The notes beneath the pieces were generated by a model. It did no database searches. It was not told the DNA's origin and saw nothing but the letters and a program-made list of their open reading frames with translations. A DNA stretch of 64,000 nucleotides from Acidimicrobiales bacterium. GTDB taxonomy: Bacteria; Actinomycetota; Acidimicrobiia; Acidimicrobiales; JAVJTC01. Position 1 is the stretch's first letter. Each line of letters opens with the position of its first letter. The translations under genes were made by a program, and so were the position numbers. Location: the NCBI GenBank assembly GCA_040219085.1, contig JAVJTC010000002.1:1-64000 (forward strand), written 5' to 3'. Shown here one piece after another: positions 7,979-16,307 of this stretch.

Positions 7979-8434
7979 TCAGCTGGACGCCCCGGGCACG
8001 ACATCGCCCGCGTCGGTCATGTTGGCGCTGAAGTCGCCGAGGAGCGGGTTGCGGATGAGGCGCTTCTTCCAGCGCCACGTGCCGTCGACGCGCTCGAAGT
8101 CGTCGAAGTAGTGGCCGACGAAGTTGGCCTGTAGCGGGAACTCGTCGGTCTGCTGGAACACCGTGCAGTAGCTCTGGGCGGTGGCCGTGCCCGCCTCCTC
8201 GTCGATCGACAGTTCGACGTTCGTGGTCACGTGCTTGGTGCGGGGGGTGCCGTCGGGGTACATCCGCACGTGGGCGAGGGCGGCGAGTACCTCCTCGGTG
8301 CCGCGACACGGCGGTGCGCCCTCCACATTCCATTCGCCGTGCTCGAACAACTCGGCCATGCCGCGCTTGTTGCCGGTGTCGAGCGTGAAGCAGTACTGGT
8401 TGATCATGGTCATGATCTCGTCGCGTGAACTCAT
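7979..8434 (-). CDS. SnoaL-like / NTF2-fold polyketide-cyclase-like protein (paralogue 1)
   Basis: This 151-residue protein is of the NTF2 superfamily (SnoaL_4 type). The N-terminal helix SSRDEIMTMINQYCFTLDTG, the core strand HVTTNVELSID and the C-terminal HYFDDFERVDGTWRWKKR are typical of this cone-shaped fold, used by ketosteroid-isomerase-like enzymes and ring-hydroxylating dioxygenase small subunits. No function can be assigned. The ATG at 8434 is supported by a TACTGT box 6 bases upstream. A clear paralogue lies at 15810..16259, with matching segments such as GTPRTKHVTTNVEL against GTPKTKHVTANVEL and VFQQTD in both. Confidence 0.85.
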   Translation of the reverse strand: MSSRDEIMTMINQYCFTLDTGNKRGMAELFEHGEWNVEGAPPCRGTEEVLAALAHVRMYPDGTPRTKHVTTNVELSIDEEAGTATAQSYCTVFQQTDEFPLQANFVGHYFDDFERVDGTWRWKKRLIRNPLLGDFSANMTDAGDVVPGASS

Positions 8435-8440
8435 GCCGTG

Positions 8441-8446
8441 ACAGTA
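8441..8446 (-). promoter_or_regulatory. -10 box (TACTGT), leaderless, for the NTF2-fold gene
   Basis: TACTGT on the minus strand is 6 bases from the ATG at 8434, with no Shine-Dalgarno sequence. Confidence 0.5.
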
Positions 8447-8487
8447 GGTGAAGATCGTCGACGGCGGGCGGGTGGCCGGTGGAGTTG

Positions 8488-8493
8488 TACTCT
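8488..8493 (+). promoter_or_regulatory. -10 box (TACTCT) for the sulfotransferase-like gene
   Basis: TACTCT is 9 bases upstream of the ATG at 8503. It decides for 8503 over the in-frame GTG at 8479, because transcription would start after that GTG. Confidence 0.45.
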
Positions 8494-8502
8494 GGCGGCC
8501 CG

Positions 8503-9252
8503 ATGTCTGCGGCGCACGACCAACCCGAAGGGCCGCCGGTCGTCGCCGTGCTGGGGATGCACCGCAGCGGTACCAGTTGGTTGGCCGGCACCCTCTCCGA
8601 GGCGGGGCTGTCGCTCGGCGAGGTGGACGAGCACAACTACTGGAACCAGCGCGGCAATCGTGAGATGTCCGCAATCGTCAGTCTCCACGACAGGGTCCTC
8701 TCCGACTCGGGCGGTGCGTGGCACGATCCGCCGGCGCGGGTCCTCTGGAGAGACGACACGATCGCAGAGTTGGACCGCATCATCGCCGCCATGGACGCAG
8801 CCGGCGAGACCTGGGGGTTCAAGGATCCGCGAACGGTCCTGATGTTGGACATGTGGCGACAGCGGCTCGGGGGCCGTCTTCGTCCCGTCGGGATCTACCG
8901 GCATCCGGGGGCGGTCGCGCTCTCGCTCGCGCGGCGACGGGCACCGAGGTTCCCCCGGGTGGCTCGGCGCGCACCGGTCGTCGCGCGGCGTTGGGCCCTC
9001 GGACTGTGGTGCATCCACAACGAGGCTCTGAGCGCGGAGCACCGACGGTCCACGTTTCCACTCCTACGGTTCGACGGCGACCTCGATCGGCTCTTCGAGG
9101 GTGCCGCCGCGCTGTGCCGCGATCTCGGCCTCCGCTCCCCGGACGCCGTGCGCGACTTCCACGACGGAGCTCTCGTCACCAACGATCGACGCGACCGACC
9201 GGTTCCCCGGCGATGTCGGCCCGTCTGGGACTACCTCGTCGCACAGACGTGA
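8503..9252 (+). CDS. Sulfotransferase-like P-loop protein
   Basis: This 249-residue protein begins its fold with a PAPS-loop-type P-loop, VVAVLGMHRSGTSWLAGTL (about 14-32), the hallmark of bacterial Stf0/sulfotransferase-3 families. A later WGFKDPRTVLMLDMW corresponds to the KDPR motif that contacts the 3'-phosphate of PAPS, and IYRHPGAVALSLARR matches the YRxP segment. It should transfer a sulfuryl group from PAPS to a hydroxyl or amine; the acceptor is unknown. A kinase-like P-loop function cannot be excluded. It stands alone, divergent from the NTF2-fold gene, with a 68-base intergenic region carrying both promoters. Confidence 0.8.
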   Translation: MSAAHDQPEGPPVVAVLGMHRSGTSWLAGTLSEAGLSLGEVDEHNYWNQRGNREMSAIVSLHDRVLSDSGGAWHDPPARVLWRDDTIAELDRIIAAMDAAGETWGFKDPRTVLMLDMWRQRLGGRLRPVGIYRHPGAVALSLARRRAPRFPRVARRAPVVARRWALGLWCIHNEALSAEHRRSTFPLLRFDGDLDRLFEGAAALCRDLGLRSPDAVRDFHDGALVTNDRRDRPVPRRCRPVWDYLVAQT

Positions 9253-9277
9253 GGCGATGTCCCGGAGATTCTCGTCG

Positions 9278-10240
9278 TCAGCCTGGTGCGGGGGTCGGCA
9301 GACGCGAGCGGTAGACGGTGTGGACCGCCAGAGCGGCGAGGACGATACAGATCCCCACCAACTGGGCGACCGTGATGTCCTGATCCAGGAACAGCCACGC
9401 CATGAACGTCGCGCCCACCGGGATCAGCAGCTGGGCGAGACCCATGATCACCAGGGGGACGCTCGCGTGGGAGTAGTTGATGAACAGGTGACCCATTCCG
9501 GGAATGAGTCCGATGGCGATCATCCGTAGCCACTCGGTCCCGTCGGTGGTGATCAGGTCCTGGCCGGCGGCGAATGTCAGCGGGGTAAGCACCACGCCTC
9601 CCCAGAACATCATCCCCACCATGAACGGGACGGTGTCGACCTTCTGACGGGCCCGGCGTCCGAGCACGAAGTAGGCGGCGCCTGCGAACGTGGAGAGAAC
9701 GGCGAGGAAGTCACCGAACGGGTCGGAGGTGCCCCCGTTGTCGGCGACGAGAATCATGAACGCGGCCCCGCCGAGGGCGATGGCCAACCAGCCCGCATCG
9801 GGAAGTCCGACCGGTTCGCTGAAGACGAATCGAGCGGCGATGAGCATCGGCACAGGGATCAGCACGGCGATCAGGGCTGTGTTCGCGACGCTCGTGCGCT
9901 GAGCCGCCTCGAAGAACAGGCCGATCGACAGGCCGAAGCAGATGCCCGGGAACGCCGACAACCGCATCGCCTGCCAGCCCAGTGCTCCCTTGGTCGCAGC
10001 GACGAGCCCGAAGAACGCGCACGCGATCCACGCCCGCCAGAACGCCACCGCGAGACCCTGGAGTTCGGCCTCGGCGGCGAGCACCGGCCCGAGGCTGAAC
10101 ATCAACATGCCCGCCATGACCGCCCCGTAGCCGAGGCGGACCTGAACGGGCGTCGGGGCGGCTCGGCCGACGGCGCCGGTGCCGGTCGTCTGGACCGGGG
10201 TACTCGCTGCGGCGTCGCCGCCGCTGTCGGTCGCTGTCAC
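9278..10240 (-). CDS. EamA/DMT-superfamily transporter
   Basis: This 320-residue membrane protein has ten predicted transmembrane helices in two repeats of five, the EamA (drug/metabolite transporter) architecture. The first repeat begins near GYGAVMAGMLMFSLGPVLA and the second near FGDFLAVLSTFAGAAYFVLG. LSVYPGICFG-like sequence (FPGICFGLSIGLFFEA) and AIGLIPGMGHLFINYSHASV are characteristic inner segments. These transporters export small metabolites such as amino acids or drugs. The GTG start at 10240 is supported by a TAGTGT box 6 bases upstream. It is convergent with the sulfotransferase gene and divergent from the amidase. Confidence 0.9.
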   Translation of the reverse strand: MTATDSGGDAAASTPVQTTGTGAVGRAAPTPVQVRLGYGAVMAGMLMFSLGPVLAAEAELQGLAVAFWRAWIACAFFGLVAATKGALGWQAMRLSAFPGICFGLSIGLFFEAAQRTSVANTALIAVLIPVPMLIAARFVFSEPVGLPDAGWLAIALGGAAFMILVADNGGTSDPFGDFLAVLSTFAGAAYFVLGRRARQKVDTVPFMVGMMFWGGVVLTPLTFAAGQDLITTDGTEWLRMIAIGLIPGMGHLFINYSHASVPLVIMGLAQLLIPVGATFMAWLFLDQDITVAQLVGICIVLAALAVHTVYRSRLPTPAPG

Positions 10241-10246
10241 GCCGCC

Positions 10247-10252
10247 ACACTA
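10247..10252 (-). promoter_or_regulatory. -10 box (TAGTGT), leaderless, for the DMT transporter
   Basis: TAGTGT on the minus strand lies 6 bases before the GTG start at 10240. Confidence 0.55.
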
Positions 10253-10291
10253 GTGTCGCATCAAGACACTTTCGTGACGTGGAGGAACGAG

Positions 10292-11839
10292 ATGGTGGGC
10301 AATCTGGACCCGGAGGAGATCCGGTACTTCGCGGCGCTGGCCGGTTTCGAGATCACCGACACCGACCTGCCCGAGTACGAGCGACTCGTCGGCGCGATGG
10401 CACCGCTACTGGATGCGTTCGCCGGCCTCACTCCGGCTGAGCGGGCGCCGGTTCCGGCCCATCGTGACCCCGGCCGAAGGGGGACTCCAGCCGACGATCC
10501 CCTCAACGCGGTCATCCGCTGGTGCGACGTGCACACCGGCGACGAGGGGACGTTGTCGGGAAAGCGGTTCGGCCTCAAGGACAACATCGCCGTCGCAGGC
10601 GTGCCGATGACCCTCGCGTCACGGATGTTCGAGACGTTCATCCCCTCCACCGACGCCGTCGTCGTGGAGCGCATCCTCGGCGCGGGCGGCAAGGTCGTGG
10701 CCAAGTTGAACATGGACGGCTACGCGTGGTCGGCCGGGGGAGAGTCGGGCGATTTCGGGGCGATCCTCAACCCGTTCGACCACACCCGCACTGCCGCGGG
10801 CTCGAGTGGCGGGTCGGGTGCCGCGCTCTCCTACGACGGCATCGACGTCACCCTCGGCGTGGACCAGGGCGGCTCCATCCGTCTGCCCGCATCGTGGTGC
10901 GGGACGCTCGGCCTCAAGCCCACCCGGGGGCTCGTGCCCTACACGGGCGTGGTCGGCATGGACCGCTCGCTGGACTACGTCGGCCCGCTCACCAACGACG
11001 CCACCACGATGGCCGAGGTCATGGACGTCATCGCCGGGCCCCACTGGTCCGATCCCCGCCAGTGCGGCCACGGTGCCGATCTGGACTTCGCCGGTGCCTG
11101 TGCGGCCGCGACGACCGACCTGTCCGGTCTGCGCATCGGTGTGGTGGAGGAGGGTTTCAGCTGGGTCGACGAGGAGATCGTCCCCGACGGCACACGCGAG
11201 ACGGCCGACGCCACGCGCGCCGCCATCGAACGGTTCGCCGCCCTCGGGGCGACGGTCGAGTCGGTGAGCATCCCCGAGCACCGCACCGGCTCGGACCTCG
11301 CCTACCTCGTGTGGCTCGTGGAGGGGCAGGCGGCCACCACCCGTGCCCGGGGCATCGACTACGGCGCCGCCGGATGGCACGACGCCGACGTCGCCGTGCA
11401 CCTGGACCGGGCGCTGGCTGTGGACGCGGAATCGCTGCCGACAACCCTCAAGCTCGTCCTCACCCTCGGCACGTACATGAAGGAGCGGTTCTCCGGTTCC
11501 TGGTACGCGAAGGCCCGCAACTTGGGTCGTGAGGTGACGCTGGCATTCGACCGGGCACTCGAGGACCACGACCTGCTCGTCATGCCGACCGCCACGCACT
11601 ACGCCTTCGAACACCAGCCCGATCTCGGTCTCGCCGACGCCGTGTTGCGGGGCCTGGCGATGGTCGGAAACACGAGGACGATGGACATGACCGGTCACCC
11701 GGCGCTGTCGATCCCGGCTGCTGAAGCCGACGGCCTTCCCGTCGGCGTGATGTTGATCGGCCGCCATTTCGAGGACGACCGGGTCGTGGCGGCGGCCCGC
11801 TCCTACGAGCTGGCCCACGGTTGGTCGCCCGGGCGCTGA
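10292..11839 (+). CDS. Amidase-signature-family amidase
   Basis: This 515-residue enzyme has the complete Ser-cisSer-Lys triad: Lys96 (FGLKDNIAV), cis-Ser172 in AGSSGGSGAAL, and nucleophile Ser195 in GGSIRLPAS. The family hydrolyses primary and aryl amides, and includes GatA, allophanate hydrolase and formamidase-like enzymes. The N-terminal 80 residues form a GatC-like helical cap (LDPEEIRYFAALAGFEI), seen in some stand-alone amidases. The ATG at 10292 has GGAGG at 10281-10285 in front; the open frame upstream to 10253 is not needed. It is divergent from the DMT transporter, so a shared small amide substrate is possible. No glutamyl-tRNA amidotransferase partners are adjacent. Confidence 0.93.
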   Translation: MVGNLDPEEIRYFAALAGFEITDTDLPEYERLVGAMAPLLDAFAGLTPAERAPVPAHRDPGRRGTPADDPLNAVIRWCDVHTGDEGTLSGKRFGLKDNIAVAGVPMTLASRMFETFIPSTDAVVVERILGAGGKVVAKLNMDGYAWSAGGESGDFGAILNPFDHTRTAAGSSGGSGAALSYDGIDVTLGVDQGGSIRLPASWCGTLGLKPTRGLVPYTGVVGMDRSLDYVGPLTNDATTMAEVMDVIAGPHWSDPRQCGHGADLDFAGACAAATTDLSGLRIGVVEEGFSWVDEEIVPDGTRETADATRAAIERFAALGATVESVSIPEHRTGSDLAYLVWLVEGQAATTRARGIDYGAAGWHDADVAVHLDRALAVDAESLPTTLKLVLTLGTYMKERFSGSWYAKARNLGREVTLAFDRALEDHDLLVMPTATHYAFEHQPDLGLADAVLRGLAMVGNTRTMDMTGHPALSIPAAEADGLPVGVMLIGRHFEDDRVVAAARSYELAHGWSPGR

Positions 11840-11842
11840 GCA

Positions 11843-11866
11843 CGCCCGGGGTCGCCGCGCCGGGCG
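11843..11866 (+). terminator. Possible hairpin terminator after the amidase
   Basis: CGCCCGG (11843-11849) pairs with CCGGGCG (11860-11866) around a 10-base loop just after the amidase stop. There is no T-tract, so intrinsic termination is uncertain. Confidence 0.3.
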
Positions 11867-11877
11867 GGCCCGCGAAA

Positions 11878-11883
11878 TAGGCT
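11878..11883 (+). promoter_or_regulatory. -10 box (TAGGCT), leaderless, for lemA
   Basis: TAGGCT is followed by 6 bases and then the GTG at 11890; no Shine-Dalgarno sequence is present. Confidence 0.55.
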
Positions 11884-11889
11884 CCACCC

Positions 11890-12447
11890 GTGGGAATCGT
11901 CATCGTGATCGTCGTCGTTGCGGTCGTCGTCGTTCTGCTCGCGTTCTTCGTGTTCGCCTACAACGGCCTCGTCCGGGGCCGGAACCGCGTGGACAACGCC
12001 TGGGCGCAGGTGGACGTGCAACTCAAGCGCCGCTACGACCTCGTGCCGAATCTCGTCGAGACCGTCAAGGGGTATGCGGCCCACGAGCGGGACACGCTCG
12101 ACGCCGTGATCCGCGCCCGCAACCAGGCCCAGGCGGCCGGGACGATCGAGGAGCAGGTGGACGCGGAGAACGTCCTCACATCGGCGCTGCGTCAACTGTT
12201 CGCGCTCGCCGAGGCCTACCCCGAGCTGCGGGCGAGCGAGCAGTTCGGCGCCCTGCAGGCGGAGCTCGCCGAGACCGAGAACCGCATCGCCATCTCCCGC
12301 CAGATCCACAACGACACGGTCCTCACCTACAACAACCGGGTCGAGACCATCCCGACGAACATCGTCGCCTCGCTCACCGGATTCGAGACCAGGCCCTACT
12401 TCGACTTCGGACCGGCGATCGACGAGGCCCCCGACGTCTCGTTCTGA
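11890..12447 (+). CDS. lemA: LemA family protein
   Basis: This 185-residue protein has one N-terminal transmembrane helix (IVIVIVVVAVVVVLLAFFVF) followed by the cytosolic or periplasmic LemA helical bundle. Diagnostic LemA sequence includes YNGLVRGRNRVDNAWAQVDV, RRYDLVPNLVETVKGY and the C-terminal TGFETRPYFDF. Molecular function is poorly defined; in many bacteria lemA pairs with a DUF2207 or TPM-domain membrane protein, and that is the case here, with the next gene starting 4 bases later. GTG 11890 is the start, placed 6 bases after a TAGGCT box. Confidence 0.95.
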   Translation: MGIVIVIVVVAVVVVLLAFFVFAYNGLVRGRNRVDNAWAQVDVQLKRRYDLVPNLVETVKGYAAHERDTLDAVIRARNQAQAAGTIEEQVDAENVLTSALRQLFALAEAYPELRASEQFGALQAELAETENRIAISRQIHNDTVLTYNNRVETIPTNIVASLTGFETRPYFDFGPAIDEAPDVSF

Positions 12448-12451
12448 ACCT

Positions 12452-14332
12452 GTGACGGCGGCTCGACGGACCGGTGCACTGCTCGCCGCCGGGGCCGTCG
12501 TCCTGGCTGCCCTCGCCGTGCTGTTGGCCCCGGGGGCCGCGGCTCAGGACAAGTCGTTCACCCTGCCGTCGGCGACAGTCGACGTCGTCGTGGAGGAGAA
12601 CGGGGCGCTCACGGTCACCGAGACCATCACCTTCGCCTTCGACGGTTCCTTCCAGGGCGCCTACCGGGACATCCCGGTGAGGGCGGGGGAGTTCGTCACG
12701 TCGGTCTCGGTCTCCGAGGGCGGCGAACGGTACGAACCGGGTGCGTCGACGGTCCTCGGATCCACCGACGCGCCCGGCACGTACGGAGTGGCCGACCTGG
12801 GATCGTTCGTGCGCGTGGTCTGGCACTACCGGGCGCTCGACGAGTTCAGGATCTTCACGGTCACCTACGTGCTGGAGGGTGTTGCCGTCGCCTACGACGA
12901 CATCGTCGACGTGAACCTGCAGGTCTGGGGAGGGGAGTGGCAGACAGGGCTCGGCCTGCTCGACGCGTCGATGACGCTGCCCGGTTCCCACGAGTCCGGC
13001 GACGTCCGTATCTGGGGGCACCCGGCGAGCGTGAACGGGTCCGTTTCGTTGGGCGACGACGGGGTGTCTCCCACGCTGCGCGCCGACGGGATCGGCTCGC
13101 ACAGTTTCGTCGAGTTGCGGGTCACGTTCCCCCGTTCGTCCTTGACCTCGACCGACGGGGCGAAGGTGGTTGTCGGCGACGGCCTCGCCTCGGTGCTCGA
13201 CCAGGAGGCTGCTTTCGCAGCGCAGGCCGAACGCGACGCCGAGTTGGGCCGCCGCGCCGTGTGGATCGCCGCGCTGCTCGCTGTCGTCCCGGCGCTCGCG
13301 GTGATTGCGTGGGTGTATGTCCGCCACGGCCGTGAACCCAGGGTCGAGTACGACCGCGAGTATGAACAGGAGCCCCCCACCGATCTCGAGCCGGCGCTCG
13401 TGTCGGCGCTGCTCAGCCAGGGGAAGGTGCGGGTCGAGGCGTGGGTGGCGACCCTGTTCGACCTGATCCGTCAGGGTGTACTGGTCGCTGAGCCGGTCAG
13501 TTTCGAGAAGGCCACGTGGCTCGGCATGCGCACCGAGACGATCACCGACCTCCAGTTGTCCCTCGGTGACGTAGACCGCCAGTTGCGAGAGCACGAACGC
13601 CGCGTCGTCACGACGATGAAGCGGGTCCTCGATGACGGGCCCCAGCCGCTCAGCCGCCTGAAGGAGCGCATCCGTGACGACGCCGCGGCCAACGCCGAGA
13701 CGTACGACGCGTTCGAGCGGTCGGTGTCCGGCGCCCTACGGCGCCGCAAGTTGCTGGTCGAGGACGGACGCATCGTGCTTCTCGTCTCCGCCGGCCTCCT
13801 GGTGGGCGGACACGCCCTGTTGTGGTTCGTCGTGGACATCTGGCTGTCGAGGGGACCGCTCACGATCATGCGGGCCGGCCTCGTCGCCTCCGGTGTCACG
13901 AATCTCGTGCTGCTCGGCGCGTTCGCGCTCGTCCGGCGCGGCTGGGCCCGTCGAACCGTCGCCGGTGCCGCGATCGCGGCGCGCTGGGAGGCCTTCCGGC
14001 GCTATCTGCGGGACTTCAGCCGCCTCGAGGAGGCGCCGCCGGTCTCACTCGCGCTCTGGGACGACTATCTGGTCTACGGCGCGGCACTCGGCGTCACCGA
14101 CGAGGTGCTGGCGGCCGCACGGATCAACGCGCCGGTCGAGGTGGAGCAACAGAGCCACATCTACTGGTACGCCAACCACGGCACGAGCGGTGGCCATAGC
14201 TCGGACGCCTTTGCGGGCCTTTCCAGCGCCCTGTCCGGCGCGTTCAACCCGCCGAGCTCCTCGGGTGGTGGCGGAGGCTTCTCCGGTGGCGGCGGTGGGG
14301 GAGGCGGAGGCGGTGGAGGCGGTGCGTGGTAG
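12452..14332 (+). CDS. DUF2207 membrane protein with poly-glycine tail
   Basis: This 626-residue protein begins with a signal peptide (GALLAAGAVVLAALAVLLA then APGAAAQDK). An extracytoplasmic beta-rich DUF2207 domain follows (about 35-235, with YRDIPVRAGEFVTSVSVSEG). There is a transmembrane helix near 268-290 (AVWIAALLAVVPALAVIAWV), a cytosolic helical part, a further helix pair near 445-500, and a C-terminal tail with SSGGGGGFSGGGG and further glycines before the final AW. The Gly tail is typical of LemA-partner proteins of this family. GTG 12452 starts 4 bases after lemA, so the two are co-expressed. The role is likely envelope-related but undefined. Confidence 0.88.
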   Translation: MTAARRTGALLAAGAVVLAALAVLLAPGAAAQDKSFTLPSATVDVVVEENGALTVTETITFAFDGSFQGAYRDIPVRAGEFVTSVSVSEGGERYEPGASTVLGSTDAPGTYGVADLGSFVRVVWHYRALDEFRIFTVTYVLEGVAVAYDDIVDVNLQVWGGEWQTGLGLLDASMTLPGSHESGDVRIWGHPASVNGSVSLGDDGVSPTLRADGIGSHSFVELRVTFPRSSLTSTDGAKVVVGDGLASVLDQEAAFAAQAERDAELGRRAVWIAALLAVVPALAVIAWVYVRHGREPRVEYDREYEQEPPTDLEPALVSALLSQGKVRVEAWVATLFDLIRQGVLVAEPVSFEKATWLGMRTETITDLQLSLGDVDRQLREHERRVVTTMKRVLDDGPQPLSRLKERIRDDAAANAETYDAFERSVSGALRRRKLLVEDGRIVLLVSAGLLVGGHALLWFVVDIWLSRGPLTIMRAGLVASGVTNLVLLGAFALVRRGWARRTVAGAAIAARWEAFRRYLRDFSRLEEAPPVSLALWDDYLVYGAALGVTDEVLAAARINAPVEVEQQSHIYWYANHGTSGGHSSDAFAGLSSALSGAFNPPSSSGGGGGFSGGGGGGGGGGGGGAW

Positions 14333-14518
14333 TCGTGGCCCGGGTGAGACGCCGACTCGGATCTCCTGCTCCATGGGGTTGCGCTGCGAACACACGTTCG
14401 ATAGAGTGAGCTGAAGCAGTCGGGGAACCTCCATCACCGGAGACGATCCGACCTCTTCCCCTCGATCCCCCTGCGGGATCCTCGAACCGGTGAGCGTGAG
14501 TAGAGCGAGGGGAGTGCC

Positions 14519-15796
14519 ATGTCGGTGGAGCAGTACCGGTCGTGCACCCCGGACTCGCGTGTCGAGGCGATCCGAGAGATGTTCGCCCTCTGGAACTCGG
14601 TCCACGCGGAACTGATGGATCTCATCGCTGCGGCCGACGCCGAGGAGGACTGGCGAGAAGACGGCGCTGTGAACGTGGCGTCGTGGGTCGTCGCCCTCGG
14701 TGATTGTGCGCCAGAGAAGGCCCGGGCGTGGCACCGGGTCGGAGCGAAGCTCGCCGAGTTGCCGTGCCTGCGGGCGGCGTTCTGTGAAGGGCGTCTGTCC
14801 TGGGACCAGATCAGCGTGATCGTGAAGTTCGCCACGCCCGAGACCGACGCCGGCTTGGCCGAGGAACTGGTGGGGTGCTCGGTGCACCAATTGGAGACGA
14901 TGGCCAGGTCCCGGCGACGCGTACGGCGCCGAGACCGGGCGGATGCGCAGCGTCACCGCCGCGTGCGCCGCCGTCGCTCTGCCGATCTCGGTGGAGTCCA
15001 CTACTCCATGTTTCTTCCCGACGAGGACGCGGCCACTGTGGATGTCGCGCTCGAGCGCCACGCGAACACAGCGGGTCCTGACGCCGAGACGGGTACGTGG
15101 GCCCCCGCCGAGTCCCGTCACGCAGACGCCATCGTCGACTGGGCGGCCAACTCCCTCGGCGCCGATGCTCATGTGGATCTCGCAACCGTCGTGATCCATG
15201 CGGACGCGGATGTCCTCGACGCCCACCTCCGAGATGCCGGCGCCGATGAGGACTCGCGTGGGGACGAGGGCTGCGGCGTGACCGCGGACGGCGAGGGATC
15301 GATCCCCACGGAGGGAGTCCTACGGCTTCTGTGCGACTCCCGGGTCGAATACGTACACCATGACACCGCCGGTGGCGTCGTCGGAGTAGTCGAGGCCACC
15401 CGGACCATCCCGGCGTGGCTGCGCCGCGTAGTCGAGCACCGGGATCTGCACTGTCGGTTCCCCGGGTGTAAACGGCGCATCCGCCACATCCATCACATCG
15501 AGCACTGGGCCCGGGGCGGCACCACTGACACCGACAACCTCGTCGGGCTGTGTTGGCATCACCACCACCTCGTGCACGAGGGTCCGGCCGACCGGGGTGG
15601 CCCATGGACGGTCAGCGGCGATCCGAACGACTCGCTCGTGTTCTCGCACCCCGACGGGGTCCGATCGTTCGTCTCGACCGCCCGGCCTGAGCGGCTCGAC
15701 GCTGTCCGACACCGCAAGCGACGAGTCGAGATGAGAGAACGGAAGCTTCGGTTGCATCGCGGTCGGGACCGCGCGCCGTCGGTTCGGACGGCGTGA
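14519..15796 (+). CDS. DUF222 / HNH nuclease-domain protein (13E12-repeat type)
   Basis: This 425-residue protein has an N-terminal DUF222 helical domain (about 10-300) and a C-terminal HNH motif: CRFPGCKRRIRHIHHIEHWARGG, followed by TTDTDNLVGLCWHHHHLVHEG. The paired Cys, the HIHHIEHW sequence and HHHHLVHE provide the metal-binding HNH fold. Such proteins are multicopy and fast-evolving in actinobacterial genomes; their DNA target and biological role are not settled. The ATG at 14519 has a GGGGAG Shine-Dalgarno at the ideal distance. Residues 125-150 are very Arg-rich (RSRRRVRRRDRADAQRHRR), possibly a nucleic-acid-binding linker. Confidence 0.9.
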   Translation: MSVEQYRSCTPDSRVEAIREMFALWNSVHAELMDLIAAADAEEDWREDGAVNVASWVVALGDCAPEKARAWHRVGAKLAELPCLRAAFCEGRLSWDQISVIVKFATPETDAGLAEELVGCSVHQLETMARSRRRVRRRDRADAQRHRRVRRRRSADLGGVHYSMFLPDEDAATVDVALERHANTAGPDAETGTWAPAESRHADAIVDWAANSLGADAHVDLATVVIHADADVLDAHLRDAGADEDSRGDEGCGVTADGEGSIPTEGVLRLLCDSRVEYVHHDTAGGVVGVVEATRTIPAWLRRVVEHRDLHCRFPGCKRRIRHIHHIEHWARGGTTDTDNLVGLCWHHHHLVHEGPADRGGPWTVSGDPNDSLVFSHPDGVRSFVSTARPERLDAVRHRKRRVEMRERKLRLHRGRDRAPSVRTA

Positions 15797-15809
15797 GGTG
15801 GGCGCGTGC

Positions 15810-16259
15810 TCAGGCCCCGGAGACGACGTCGCCGGGTGTGGAGAGATGCGCGCTCAGATCTCCGACCAGCGGATAGCGGATGATCCGCTTGGAGAAACGC
15901 CATGCGCCGTCGACGTTCTCGAACTCGTCGAAGTAGTGACCGATGAAGATCGGCTGGAGCGCGAAGTCGTCGGTCTGCTGGAAGACGGCGACGTAGCACT
16001 GCCCCGACGCCTTGCCAGCGGCCTCGTCGATGTCGAGTTCCACGTTGGCGGTGACGTGTTTCGTCTTCGGGGTTCCGTCGCCGTAGATCTGCACCCCGGC
16101 GATCGCAGCGAGTACCTCGTCCTTGCCGTGGTTGGGAGGCGATCCCTCCACCGTCCACTCGGAGTGCTCGAAGAGGCTGGCGAAGCCATCGAGGTCGCCG
16201 GTGTCGATGGTGAAGCCGTACTGGTTGATCAGGGTCATGATCTCTTCGCGTGCGCTCAT
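15810..16259 (-). CDS. SnoaL-like / NTF2-fold protein (paralogue 2)
   Basis: This 149-residue paralogue of the product of 7979..8434 is alignable end to end: SAREEIMTLINQYGFTIDTG at the N-terminus, TKHVTANVELDID in the core and HYFDEFENVDGAWRFSKR near the C-terminus. The NTF2 fold supports a small-molecule enzyme or binding role, such as a dehydratase, isomerase or dioxygenase small subunit, but no partner gene is adjacent. The ATG at 16259 is supported by a TAGTCT box 7 bases upstream. Stop codons of this gene and the DUF222 gene face each other, 13 bases apart. Confidence 0.85.
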   Translation of the reverse strand: MSAREEIMTLINQYGFTIDTGDLDGFASLFEHSEWTVEGSPPNHGKDEVLAAIAGVQIYGDGTPKTKHVTANVELDIDEAAGKASGQCYVAVFQQTDDFALQPIFIGHYFDEFENVDGAWRFSKRIIRYPLVGDLSAHLSTPGDVVSGA

Positions 16260-16266
16260 GGTGCCG

Positions 16267-16272
16267 AGACTA
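16267..16272 (-). promoter_or_regulatory. -10 box (TAGTCT), leaderless, for NTF2-fold paralogue 2
   Basis: TAGTCT on the minus strand precedes the ATG at 16259 by 7 bases. Confidence 0.55.
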
Positions 16273-16307
16273 TGCGAACCATTCGCCCGTGTGCTGAACG
16301 CGGGGGC

